From: Paenibacillus taiwanensis DSM 18679
Lineage (GTDB): Bacteria > Bacillota > Bacilli > Paenibacillales > Paenibacillaceae
Assembly: GCF_000425125.1 (NCBI RefSeq)
Contig: NZ_KE384306.1
Location: 583,705-647,704, forward strand
Direction of reading: 5' to 3'
Length of the DNA: 64,000 nt
Made by a program: the position numbers and the translations under genes. The notes below the pieces were generated by a model. It searched no databases. It was not told the DNA's origin and saw nothing but the letters and a program-made list of their open reading frames with translations. Positions 27,534 through 35,999 of the stretch are shown here, in pieces (position 1 is the first letter of the stretch; the number at the start of each line of letters is the position of its first letter).

Positions 27534-29350
27534 TGGAACAGTTGACAAAACGGTATATCATCCAGTGCACGATTGGACCTGTACAGCAATTTATTGCGCA
27601 GGCGAGAAAGACACGGGACCTTTGGTTTGGATCGTATTTGTTGTCTGAATTGGCACGTGAAGCAGCGCTTACGTTGCATAACTTAAACAGCGAGTTGATA
27701 TTTCCTGCTGCTGCTCAGTTGGAGGATGACGTGCAGAGTACGGCTACCAAGGTAGGCCACATCTCCAATAAAGTAGTAGCTGTTATTCATACAAACGATC
27801 CGCGTGAGGTTGCACTTACTGTTCGAAAAGCTGTTAATGATAAATGGCGGAACTATGCTCATCAAGTACGCGAAAAGCTAGATGACAGCGTTCATGAGGA
27901 AATGTGGCAGCGCCAAGTAAAGGATCTGCTTGAGTTCTACGCGGTTTGGACGGCATATCCTGAAGGTGCTGATTACAGTGTTTTACGTAAGCGTACAGAG
28001 GAATTGATGGCTGCTCGCAAAACGTTAAGAGACTTTCGTGCGAATGAGCCTATTCGGATATTCGGAGATGAGTTATCTACACTGGACAGTAGAAGAGAAT
28101 CTGTACTTCATCAGGAAAAGTATGCTCAGGTTGCACGTTATGGAATCAAGTCAAACGAAACACTGGATGCCATCTCGCTTGTGAAGCGAATGTCGCGTTA
28201 CGTCATGCAAGAGCGAGAATTCAAGTCGGTTTGTGACGTTGCATTTGAACCGTATCAGCCCCTTCTTTCTACACCAAAATGGAAAGATGCACTTCATGAA
28301 TACGGCACCGTATTAAACCAGTGGTCGAATGAACTTGATTTGAGCATGATGAAGCGCAAGGGCTGGGATAGTCATTTATTTTATGACAATCGGATTGCGG
28401 AGTGGGTGGATGAGAATCTTACAAAGCAAGTCGCGGCAAGCCAAAAAGAACACATAACGGCTAGTATACGACAAGGATTGGAACAATTTTATACGAGGGT
28501 GAAGCTGCGGCCGCCTTCCTATTATGCCTTTCTTATGTGTGATGGAGACCGTATAGGGAGACGCTTGAGCAGCTTGCGTACGATTGAAGAGCATCAGCAC
28601 TTTAGTGAGAGTCTTTCCCATTTTGCCAAACAGGTCGAACATATCGTGCGAAAGCATCAAGGGCAACTTGTATATAGTGGCGGGGATGACGTTATGGCTT
28701 ATTTGCCAATGACATCCTGCTTAGAAGCGGTAGCGGATTTGCAGCAGGTGTTCCAGCATACGTTGGCACAAGCTTTTCCGCAAAGCCTGGATACAGGAGA
28801 TTTGCCCACTAGCTCGGTGGGGATTGCAATAGTACATATGATCGAACCGCTGGGGGAAGCACGTCGTCTTGCACTCGCCGCAGAGAAACAGTCCAAGCAG
28901 AATCGGAACGCATTGACGATTCATTTCCAGAAGCGAAGTGGTGGAGATCAGTTGCAATTCACCGATTCATTTGTACACAACCCGATTGCGGGTTTGAAAA
29001 AGATGCAGGATTTATACGAGCAGGGTATGTTTTCAGCCCGTTTTGCCTACGAATTGAGATCACTTTATCTGGAGTATGAAGCTATGCTGGCGCAAAGCCG
29101 CGATCAATCGATTTATGGGGGACAGCTTGATCTCCTATTACGACAAGAAGTTCTGAGGCTGGCGCGTAAAAAAAGGGCTCCAGGCTGGGACACGGAACAG
29201 GTGGAGTCGGCATTAGAGCCATTACTAGCACGCATTCAGGGTGAGAATAAAGAAGCGTTAGAACAGCTCCGCCAATTTGCAGAGCAGTATATTATGGCCA
29301 TTACATGGATGAAAGAGGGTAGCGTAGTTGAAGAAGACGTTGCGTATTGA
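27533..29350 (+). CDS. cas10: Type III-B Cas10 (Cmr2), no HD domain
   Basis: A 605-residue Cas10/Cmr2, the large subunit of the Cmr complex. It starts directly with the Cmr2 N-terminal domain (IGPVQQFIAQARKTRDLWFG), so the HD nuclease domain found in many Cas10 proteins is absent. Palm domain 1 shows FLMCDGDRIGRRL near residue 336 and palm domain 2 has YSGGDDVMAYL with GGDD at 383-386, the residues needed to make cyclic oligoadenylate in active members. The ATG overlaps the cmr1 stop (TGATG) and has AAAGGAG seven bases upstream. Prediction: target RNA binding triggers cOA synthesis but not DNA cleavage by this subunit. Confidence 0.96.
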   Translation: MEQLTKRYIIQCTIGPVQQFIAQARKTRDLWFGSYLLSELAREAALTLHNLNSELIFPAAAQLEDDVQSTATKVGHISNKVVAVIHTNDPREVALTVRKAVNDKWRNYAHQVREKLDDSVHEEMWQRQVKDLLEFYAVWTAYPEGADYSVLRKRTEELMAARKTLRDFRANEPIRIFGDELSTLDSRRESVLHQEKYAQVARYGIKSNETLDAISLVKRMSRYVMQEREFKSVCDVAFEPYQPLLSTPKWKDALHEYGTVLNQWSNELDLSMMKRKGWDSHLFYDNRIAEWVDENLTKQVAASQKEHITASIRQGLEQFYTRVKLRPPSYYAFLMCDGDRIGRRLSSLRTIEEHQHFSESLSHFAKQVEHIVRKHQGQLVYSGGDDVMAYLPMTSCLEAVADLQQVFQHTLAQAFPQSLDTGDLPTSSVGIAIVHMIEPLGEARRLALAAEKQSKQNRNALTIHFQKRSGGDQLQFTDSFVHNPIAGLKKMQDLYEQGMFSARFAYELRSLYLEYEAMLAQSRDQSIYGGQLDLLLRQEVLRLARKKRAPGWDTEQVESALEPLLARIQGENKEALEQLRQFAEQYIMAITWMKEGSVVEEDVAY

Positions 29351-30692
29351 GCCGCTTGATCCTTTGTTAATACGAGACGGACGTCCATTTAACAGGACGC
29401 CTGGAGTAGTGGCGAGAAGTACATCTACCATTGCACCAAGCGTAGTGGCTGGAACATTGCGGACCGCGATGTATAAACATATACAGTCATCTTGTTCGCC
29501 ATCCGTTTCTAAGGACCAAATCGAGTGTATTCGAAAATCGATTACAAAATCCGTAGTGCGTGGACCGCTGCACAGCATGTATGGTGAAGTATATTATCCA
29601 TTTCCACAGGATGTGGATGTATCAGAAGTAGATAGGAAAATTAAGGTTCATTTTAGACGGCCACGGACTCACCTGAATGAGGATGAGGGCTTTCTTGGCA
29701 CGGATACGAATAGTCGTTATACGGGTCAGTTGTTGCCCGTGCTGCATGCAGCCACTGATAAACCTTGGCCTAAGAAACCAGCTTTTGTCTCCGCATCATG
29801 GATGACCCGTTGGTTGGCAGATGAGTTAACGGAAAGCGATTGGGAGACCGCTTTGCAGGAATGGAGCGCAGCCTGCAAGGATCGTTCTACAGCGCTTGAA
29901 ACTTGGAATGAAGCACAGGTGTCGGCTCCGTACTTTCTGGCAGCATTCGAGCATGAACTGCGGACGCACACAGCGATAGATGAACAGACTTATGGTGCAA
30001 AGGACGAGCATTTATTTGGCACCGAGATGCTAGTATTACCTGAGGGATTAAGCTTGCTGGCGGAGTGCGATTTGTCAAATGTTAGACAGGAGTGGCCAGA
30101 AGGTTCATTGGCGACGATTCATTCGATGGGGGGAAAGAAACGACTGGTTCATATCCAGGAGTCGTTATCTACACAAGTCTGGAATTGCCCTGCGGACCTG
30201 AGTGAAAAAATGGCAGAAATGTCGGCAGATAGACAATGTGACAGAACGGAGCAATTGGGGAACGGAGAGGGAGACCCAGGCGCTTTACGCTTGGAGCGCG
30301 ATGGGTGTTATGTTCGTATGGTTTTGGCTACGCCCGCTTATTTTGCGAAAGGCTGGTTGCCCAGATGGGTGAATACGGAAACGTTGCTGACCGAAAGGGC
30401 GGGGTGGCTCGAAAATGTTTCTATGAAACTAGTATGGGCTTGCCTATCAGACTGGCAACCTGTATCGGGATGGAGTTATACGGAGAACAAAAGTAAGGCG
30501 TTACGTCGGATGGTGCCAGCAGGCAGTGTCTATTTCTTTCAAGTGATGGAAGGTGAGCCATCGGATTTGCTTAAGCGGGGATGGCTGCGGTCAGTATCGG
30601 ATGCCAACCGTCGCAAAGGAGCATTTGACAAAGAGGATGGTTTTGGACTTGCCATGTGGGGATTGTGGCGTCCGAATTGTGCAGAAAAGTAA
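29328..30692 (+). CDS. cmr3: Type III-B Cmr3, RAMP-superfamily subunit
   Basis: A 454-residue Cmr3, which holds the crRNA 5' tag next to Cas10. The N-terminus RIEPLDPLLIRDGRPFN and the APSVVAGTLRTAMY segment are characteristic, as is the late SWSYTENKSKALRRMVPAGS-like glycine/lysine region before the end. The TTG at 29328 follows GAGGG and lies inside the last codons of cas10, giving a 23-base overlap and likely translational coupling. Confidence 0.93.
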   Translation: MKKTLRIEPLDPLLIRDGRPFNRTPGVVARSTSTIAPSVVAGTLRTAMYKHIQSSCSPSVSKDQIECIRKSITKSVVRGPLHSMYGEVYYPFPQDVDVSEVDRKIKVHFRRPRTHLNEDEGFLGTDTNSRYTGQLLPVLHAATDKPWPKKPAFVSASWMTRWLADELTESDWETALQEWSAACKDRSTALETWNEAQVSAPYFLAAFEHELRTHTAIDEQTYGAKDEHLFGTEMLVLPEGLSLLAECDLSNVRQEWPEGSLATIHSMGGKKRLVHIQESLSTQVWNCPADLSEKMAEMSADRQCDRTEQLGNGEGDPGALRLERDGCYVRMVLATPAYFAKGWLPRWVNTETLLTERAGWLENVSMKLVWACLSDWQPVSGWSYTENKSKALRRMVPAGSVYFFQVMEGEPSDLLKRGWLRSVSDANRRKGAFDKEDGFGLAMWGLWRPNCAEK

Positions 30693-30727
30693 TTACACCA
30701 TTTTATGAAATCATTGGAGGTTTGGAC

Positions 30728-31675
30728 ATGAGCGGGACGTGCAATTTGTACTTTATTCATTGCCTTACACCTTTACATATCGGAGCGGGTGAAGGCGCAG
30801 GAATTATTGATATGCCTATTATAAGAGAAAAATTAACAGGATGGCCCTTTGTGCCTGGTTCTAGTGTAAAGGGGGTCCAGCGTGATTATTTTCGCCATCA
30901 CTCATCTGGGCAAGCAGATCAAGAATGGCTGGAAACTTTATTTGGGAGCGATCTGCAACAAAGCAAGGAAGCAGCGGATACTGTGGCTGGGGCGATCGCG
31001 CTGTCAGATGCGCGTATGCTTGCTTTTCCGGTTGCCAGCAGCGTCGGAACTTTTGCATATGTCAGCTGTCCGCTTGCTATAAAGCGACTGTTACGGGATA
31101 TGGGGGCGGCTAACCTGTCGCTACTGCCCGAACTTGACTGGGTGAACATCGTATCTGTACTTGAAAAAGAGGATCGTGCGCTAGTCGGCTTTAAGGATGC
31201 GGTTATCCTCCATCATAACCCCCGTCAAGCAGCGCAAGTTACCGTCGAGCTGGACGAGTTTCAATGCCAGGCAGAAGTTGACGCTGCTCTAGGGTTGTGG
31301 GTGGATCAACTGGCGGCTTATCTTTTTGGAGATGAATTTTCAAAACAAATGTTTAGAGAACGCTTTGTGCTGCTTCCTGATGAAGCGTTTCAATATATGG
31401 TGAAAAACTGTTGTGAAATTATACCACGTATTCGTCTTCAGGAAGAGACGAAAACAACGGTACGTGGAGCACTTTGGAGTGAGGAGTATATACCCTCGGA
31501 AGCTGTATTATACGGATTAACTTGGTGTGACCATACAGGGACTTCACAGCAGGCTAGAGCAGCACGCCAATTTGTAAACCGATTGTCTCAAGCGGAGCAG
31601 GTGGTGCAGATGGGTGCAAATGCTAGCGTGGGGAAAGGCAGAGTCCGTTTCCGCGTTGTGGGAGGTGGCGAATAA
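30728..31675 (+). CDS. cmr4: Type III-B Cmr4, backbone RAMP and target-RNA nuclease
   Basis: A 315-residue Cmr4, the repeated backbone subunit that cuts target RNA at 6-nt intervals. CLTPLHIGAGEGAGIIDMP carries D28, which aligns by position with the catalytic Asp of characterised Cmr4 proteins. KLTGWPFVPGSSVKGVQRDY is the hallmark glycine-rich RAMP loop. Near the C-terminus, MGANASVGKGRVRFRVV is typical. The frame opens at 30656, but the ATG at 30728 has ATTGGAGG upstream and gives the normal start. Confidence 0.95.
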   Translation: MSGTCNLYFIHCLTPLHIGAGEGAGIIDMPIIREKLTGWPFVPGSSVKGVQRDYFRHHSSGQADQEWLETLFGSDLQQSKEAADTVAGAIALSDARMLAFPVASSVGTFAYVSCPLAIKRLLRDMGAANLSLLPELDWVNIVSVLEKEDRALVGFKDAVILHHNPRQAAQVTVELDEFQCQAEVDAALGLWVDQLAAYLFGDEFSKQMFRERFVLLPDEAFQYMVKNCCEIIPRIRLQEETKTTVRGALWSEEYIPSEAVLYGLTWCDHTGTSQQARAARQFVNRLSQAEQVVQMGANASVGKGRVRFRVVGGGE

Positions 31676-32058
31676 TGAAATCAGTGCAGCACGATTATGC
31701 AACAACTGCGCTACGTCATATCCATATGATCGAAGCAAAATGTAGTGCAGCCGATCGTCAGCAGTACGGCAGCTTATGTCATCGTTTTCCGGCTATGGTG
31801 CAATTAAACGGTTTGCGTCTAACGGTAGCTTTTTTATCTATTCAAAAAGGGATGAGAAGAACCTTCTTGGACCATATCAATGAAGCGATCCAGGATTTCA
31901 ACCTCGAGCCTGATAGTTTGCCAGCTACTACGCAGGAATATCGTGTACTGACGCACAAAGTGCTTGAGGCTTCTGTCTGGTACAAGCGGTATGCAGAAGC
32001 GGTGTTGGGGATTAGCCCTGAGGACGTGTTGGATGAACAGACGGAGGCGGGACTATGA
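31675..32058 (+). CDS. cmr5: Type III-B Cmr5, small subunit
   Basis: A 127-residue all-helical protein in the Cmr5 position, whose start overlaps the cmr4 stop (TAATG). Cmr5 subunits form the inner filament that contacts target RNA. The helical pattern, the mid-protein LNGLRLTVAFLSIQKG and the length support the family; sequence conservation in Cmr5 is generally low, so gene order carries part of the call. Confidence 0.9.
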   Translation: MKSVQHDYATTALRHIHMIEAKCSAADRQQYGSLCHRFPAMVQLNGLRLTVAFLSIQKGMRRTFLDHINEAIQDFNLEPDSLPATTQEYRVLTHKVLEASVWYKRYAEAVLGISPEDVLDEQTEAGL

Positions 32059-32933
32059 ACGCCTATTTGGCCTTGACTAAGCACTTAGCCAGTTATCCGA
32101 AATCTAAGCTGGAACAGGCGGTAACTAAACCTGCATCCCGACAAACATTTTACACCAACTACTTAAACGCATATTACGCCAGTTGGCTGAACAAGGATGA
32201 ACACAAAACGTTGCAGCATAAATGGTACGATGCTTTTTTTGAGTTGCATTATAGTCGATTATCTCAAATGGCGGGTGAACATCTTTCTAATCGCATTTTA
32301 AGAGGGCGGTCTCCGCTGGTGACCGGTCAGGGACAGCCGTCAGTGTTAGAGACGCATTTGGCGTTACATCCGACTTATGGTATTCCGTACATTACGGGGA
32401 CAGCGCTAAAAGGCATTTCAGCTCATTATTGTCATCGATATTTGGGAGAAGAAGATGAACACTTCCGTGTGGGTGGAGCTTACTATGAGCGTCTATACGG
32501 TACAGTTGGACAGATGGGAAGTATTTGTTACCATGATGCGTGGGTGACCCCTGCTACAGTCTCGAAAGCACTTTCCCTGGATGTGTTAACTCCACATCAT
32601 AAGGATTATAACCAAATTGTGCTGCGTCAAGCTGCTGATTTGGCATCCGTGGATATGGCAGAGCGGGATCACCCCCTTCAAGCGTATCGAACGGCAGTAG
32701 AGAAAGTGGCACCGCATGATGATGATACCCCTGTACCCGTTCATTTTGTTAGTGTCCAAGCGGATTTCAAGCTTTTGCTCACTAGCTCTATACAAGGTGC
32801 TGAAGGGATGGAGTGGCTGCAAATTGCTGCCGAAATACTGGCTGCTGCGGTACAGCACGAGGGTGTTGGTGGAAAAACGAATGCGGGATATGGAAAAATG
32901 GTGCTAGAAGTATGTAAGGAGGGAATAGCATGA
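32055..32933 (+). CDS. cmr6: Type III-B Cmr6, RAMP-superfamily subunit
   Basis: A 292-residue Cmr6, the RAMP between the Cmr4 backbone and Cmr1. ILRGRSPLVTGQGQPSVLET, then YGIPYITGTALKGISAHYCHR (glycine-rich RAMP loop), and the C-terminal HEGVGGKTNAGYGKM are family hallmarks. ATGA overlap with cmr5. With this gene the complete cmr1-6 set is present. Confidence 0.94.
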   Translation: MNAYLALTKHLASYPKSKLEQAVTKPASRQTFYTNYLNAYYASWLNKDEHKTLQHKWYDAFFELHYSRLSQMAGEHLSNRILRGRSPLVTGQGQPSVLETHLALHPTYGIPYITGTALKGISAHYCHRYLGEEDEHFRVGGAYYERLYGTVGQMGSICYHDAWVTPATVSKALSLDVLTPHHKDYNQIVLRQAADLASVDMAERDHPLQAYRTAVEKVAPHDDDTPVPVHFVSVQADFKLLLTSSIQGAEGMEWLQIAAEILAAAVQHEGVGGKTNAGYGKMVLEVCKEGIA

Positions 32934-33835
32934 GTCAGCAGAAAGAAGGACCCGATAACGGCGTGCTGATTAAGTTGGTAGACAATTACAAGCAGATGGA
33001 GCGTAACCTTGTAGGAGAGTTAAATTTTAGAGTGCAACACCAATTAACTTTAGGTAGCTTTCGGGAAGATGTCTGGAAAGAAATGTTTGAACAGATGATT
33101 CCGCGCAAATTTTCTATCGAACAGTCTGTTTTTATTATTGATTCTACGGGACGAGTTTCTAAAGAGGTTGATCTTGCTATTTTTGACGAGCAGTATACGC
33201 CTTATATTTTTCGATATGGTCGCATGAAATATATTCCCATTGAAGCGGTGGCAGTGGTTGTTCAGTGTAAAAGTACCAATGTGGTTGAAGAGAAGTTAGA
33301 GGAATGGACCGACAGTATCGATAAGCTAAATACGGTTTCCAAGTCTATCGTCCGAATGGCCTCGGATGTAGTATGTACAGGGTTTGAAGCAAAACTGGAA
33401 GCAGTTGAAAGTCAGGCCAGTGCAACAACAGGCAAGCCTTCAACACAGACGGCCACCCGACCTATTAAAATATTGTGCAGCACAACGTCGGCTGTTACTC
33501 AAGTGAAGGGGTTATTTGATATCCTTATTCACCCTAAAGGGGAACAACTGCGAATCGTATTACCTAATGAAGCTGAAAGCTTGGATTGGTGGTATGAGCA
33601 ATTAAATCATTACGGGGCAGCACATAAAGGGATATCCATTAAAAAGGCTGACGAAGCATTAACAAAGGTCAAACTATCTGATTATCGTGTTGCTGTACCA
33701 GAGGATTGTCACAGTGAGGTGTCTCTTTTATCCTTAACGTTTCAACTTAACCAACTACTTATGTTGATAAACAATCCGATCTTGTTCCCGCATTTGGCTT
33801 ATGTGGGTTTGTTTCAGGGAGCCATTAAGGAGTAG
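32930..33835 (+). CDS. DUF6602-like putative PD-(D/E)XK nuclease, operon-linked to cmr genes
   Basis: A 301-residue protein joined to cmr6 by an ATGA overlap with AAGGAGGG upstream, hence part of the operon. Residues ~28-115 resemble DUF6602: SFREDVWKEMFEQMIPRKF (E46/E51), then D81 in KEVDLAIFDE, then Q112-x-K114 in AVAVVVQCKS. This is the order and spacing of a PD-(D/E)XK nuclease core, with Gln where Glu or Asp is usual. Residues ~145-190 are a Thr/Ser-rich linker, and the rest is helical and unrecognised. No CARF, SAVED or HEPN motif is visible. Role in the Cmr response (effector, processing or unrelated) is inference. Confidence 0.65.
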   Translation: MSQQKEGPDNGVLIKLVDNYKQMERNLVGELNFRVQHQLTLGSFREDVWKEMFEQMIPRKFSIEQSVFIIDSTGRVSKEVDLAIFDEQYTPYIFRYGRMKYIPIEAVAVVVQCKSTNVVEEKLEEWTDSIDKLNTVSKSIVRMASDVVCTGFEAKLEAVESQASATTGKPSTQTATRPIKILCSTTSAVTQVKGLFDILIHPKGEQLRIVLPNEAESLDWWYEQLNHYGAAHKGISIKKADEALTKVKLSDYRVAVPEDCHSEVSLLSLTFQLNQLLMLINNPILFPHLAYVGLFQGAIKE

Positions 33836-33855
33836 AGACGAGGTGGGGAGATGAT

Positions 33856-34024
33856 GGTGCGGACCCCAGGTGCACATGAAATCACTGGGGGACCCGCACC
33901 TCTTGCTGCATAAGGGATTTCGGCATTTTGTCAGTTGATTGTCAGTGAAGTTTGCGTTATATTTTGGAGACTCGCACTTTTGGGGCTGGGAGCCCTAGTG
34001 GGACAAGGGCTTTTTGTACCCGCA
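33856..34024 (+). promoter_or_regulatory. CRISPR leader 2
   Basis: A 169-bp copy of leader 1 starting 20 bases after the DUF6602 gene. Promoter TTGATT (33935-33940), 17 bases, TATATT (33958-33963) has a better -10 than leader 1. The terminator-like AGCCCT/AGGGCT + T hairpin (33991-34015) is unchanged. The outer end folds as a long GGTGCGGACCCCAG-type hairpin. Confidence 0.8.
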
Positions 34025-34790
34025 GTCGCACTCTATACGAGTGCGTGGATAGAAACCTTAGCGGATACTCGTAAACTAGAGGGTAAATCAAGGTCGCACT
34101 CTATACGAGTGCGTGGATAGAAACTTTCGATCCCACATATCCATGAATTGATCTATTTTTTTGGTCGCACTCTATACGAGTGCGTGGATAGAAACATCCT
34201 CTTTTGTTGCGTCTCTAACATACTTGGCAGTCGCACTCTATACGAGTGCGTGGATAGAAACTTTGTGGACTCCAGAGAACGTATCAATGACGTTTGGGGT
34301 CGCACTCTATACGAGTGCGTGGATAGAAACGGTATCAAAAATACATATAGCCCCGCATTAGTCGTGTCGCACTCTATACGAGTGCGTGGATAGAAACATA
34401 TTACAACACATAGGGCGAACACAACGAATGAGGTAGGTCGCACTCTATACGAGTGCGTGGATAGAAACTACTAACGTTTCAGCACCCATGACTCCGTATT
34501 TCGTCGCACTCTATACGAGTGCGTGGATAGAAACTCCATAATTCGGCGCTGATTCCCGATGTATTCCGTGTCGCACTCTATACGAGTGCGTGGATAGAAA
34601 CTTTACGAGCAGCACCCGCTCCAAAAGTCATGACAGTCGCACTCTATACGAGTGCGTGGATATAAACACGGCCAAAACGTTCCAAATACTTTTTAGAAGG
34701 GAGTCGCACTCTATACGAGTGCGTGGATAGAAACAACAGTTGCAGAAGCTGCTTTAACTTCTGCCCACGCCGTCGCACTCTATACGAGTG
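34025..34790 (+). CRISPR. CRISPR array 2 (11 full repeats, one truncated, 11 spacers)
   Basis: The same 32-bp repeat as array 1 starts at 34025, 34093, 34164, 34230, 34299, 34366, 34437, 34503, 34570, 34636 and 34703; the copy at 34636 has TATAAAC for TAGAAAC near its end. A twelfth repeat at 34772 stops after 19 bases (34790), where an IS200/IS605-like coding remnant begins. Spacers are 36, 39, 34, 37, 35, 39, 34, 35, 34, 35 and 37 bp. The older end of the array appears to have been lost. Confidence 0.98.
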
Positions 34791-34985
34791 GATGTCCAAT
34801 TAAAGTATAAGTACGGGAATCGGAAATTTTGGGTAGAAGGATATTACGTGAGTACAGTGGGTTTGAATGAAGCAACTGTAGCAAAGTACATTCGAGAGCA
34901 AGAAGCACATGATCAAGCAATAGATAAGCTGAGTGTAAAAGAGTATGAGGATCCATTCAGTGGTAAAAGTAGCAAAAAGAAATAA
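34788..34985 (+). pseudogene. IS200/IS605 TnpA transposase, C-terminal remnant
   Basis: Sixty-odd codons match the end of IS200/IS605-family HUH transposases: KYKYGNRKFWVEGYYVSTVG, then NEATVAKYIREQEAHD with the expected nucleophile tyrosine in AKYIREQ, ending with the charged tail typical of these proteins. The N-terminal ~90 residues with the HUH motif are missing. The apparent GTG start is part of the truncated CRISPR repeat, so this is not a real start. Confidence 0.85.
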
Positions 34986-35125
34986 ACCAGTTTAACTGGT
35001 AAGTGGAAGTGACAAATAACACTGAGCCTGAACAGATTTGCTGTCAGGCTAGCGTCTTTAGGCGCAGTTTGGCAACAGGGGGGTATACCCCAAGTGCAAA
35101 CCACCCGTTTGACGTGTGGTTCTGA
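34791..35125 (+). mobile_element. Truncated IS200/IS605-like element at the end of array 2
   Basis: It comprises the TnpA remnant, an internal hairpin AGCCTGA.../...TCAGGCT (35025-35050) and a right-end-like hairpin AACCAC/GTGGTT (35099-35121) followed by CTGATTTTTG, the kind of imperfect hairpin TnpA recognises. The left end is missing. The outer right boundary is estimated. Confidence 0.65.
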
Positions 35126-35204
35126 TTTTTGTCTCGTTAAAATTTATTTTCGAGGTTTTGTAGAAACACATGCTACACTAGCCGCGAGGAGCGGCACAAG
35201 GGAT

Positions 35205-35244
35205 AGAAAAAAAGGCGGGCGATTAGGGGGAGGATCGCCCGCCT
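35205..35244 (-). terminator. Intrinsic terminator reading leftwards
   Basis: Perfect 10-bp stem AGGCGGGCGA / TCGCCCGCCT (35213-35222, 35235-35244). On the minus strand it is followed by seven T. No minus-strand gene lies directly upstream of it (the nearest starts at 35894). Confidence 0.75.
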
Positions 35245-35351
35245 ATAGAAGGAGGTAGGCTAATTTAATGTAGTGATAAAACATCAAAATGTAAGTACTG
35301 ATCTGAATCATTCATATTTTCAAGGTGACTAAATTCAGTAAACAAGAAATG

Positions 35352-35385
35352 AAAAGCTGCCGATCATTAGGCAGCTTTTTTATGA
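35352..35385 (+). terminator. Intrinsic terminator
   Basis: Perfect stem AAAAGCTGCC / GGCAGCTTTT with an eight-base loop and a T-tract; it could act in both directions. The sequence between 35245 and 35351 holds no recognisable gene. Confidence 0.8.
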
Positions 35386-35430
35386 GTTAGCCGAGAACAC
35401 TCGTGATTTTAATCATGAGATGAATCGGTT

Positions 35431-35468
35431 TCGGACAAGGACAGGCTTTTGCCTGTTCAATTGTCCGA
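35431..35468. repeat. Long imperfect palindrome
   Basis: TCGGACAAGGACAGGC pairs with GCCTGTTC and TTGTCCGA around a TTTT loop (16 bp with a two-base bulge). No T-tract follows, so it is not a standard terminator. Confidence 0.7.
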
Positions 35469-35564
35469 CATATGTTATCCTATGATTGAGGTGGATACCT
35501 CTCCATCTATGAGGTATATATTAAAAGACGAGCTACAAAAGAATAAGATAAGCCTTACCATGTT

Positions 35565-35894
35565 CTAATTAAAAGGCTCATAGTGCTTAAAGGGAACACC
35601 TGACTCAGACTCAGGTACGCCGGGGATCAGTTGTCTCCACTTTCCAGTGCCATGATCCGTATATATGTATATGACACTTGGTTCATCGCTAAAAATAACT
35701 TGGACGGAATACTTTGGAGCTTTTGCGATTTTCCCTGTTAAACTATTGATATCAGATTCTTTATAGTTTTTTTCAGTCATGAGATAAGATTTAAGGCTGT
35801 GTTCCATACTATTGACCTTGATTAAGTAGTAGGAGTATATTCCACCCACGAGTATTAATATAATGCAGGCTGACCAGATCAATGCTTTTTTCAT
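35565..35894 (-). CDS. Small membrane-anchored protein, DUF3139-like
   Basis: A 109-residue protein with one N-terminal hydrophobic helix (residues ~5-26, ALIWSACIILILVGGIYSYY) and a short extracytoplasmic domain with the YLMTEKNYKESDI and YSVQVIFSDEP segments seen in DUF3139 proteins of Bacillales. These are uncharacterised, and no function is assigned. The ATG follows GAGAAGGAGGGGCACAG on the minus strand. It lies in an accessory region of small single genes. Confidence 0.75.
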   Translation of the reverse strand: MKKALIWSACIILILVGGIYSYYLIKVNSMEHSLKSYLMTEKNYKESDINSLTGKIAKAPKYSVQVIFSDEPSVIYIYTDHGTGKWRQLIPGVPESESGVPFKHYEPFN

Positions 35895-35949
35895 CTGTGC
35901 CCCTCCTTCTCATGTCCATTATACATTAAACGTTCAAGACCATCTTAAA

Positions 35950-35989
35950 GCACAAAACCGCCTTATCTGCTTTCTTAGATAAGGCGGTT
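35950..35989 (-). terminator. Intrinsic terminator of the hydrolase-like gene
   Basis: A 13-bp stem AACCGCCTTATCT / AGATAAGGCGGTT (35956-35989); read on the minus strand it ends GGCGGTTTTGTGCTTT. Confidence 0.8.
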
Positions 35990-35999
35990 AGCCGTAGTA

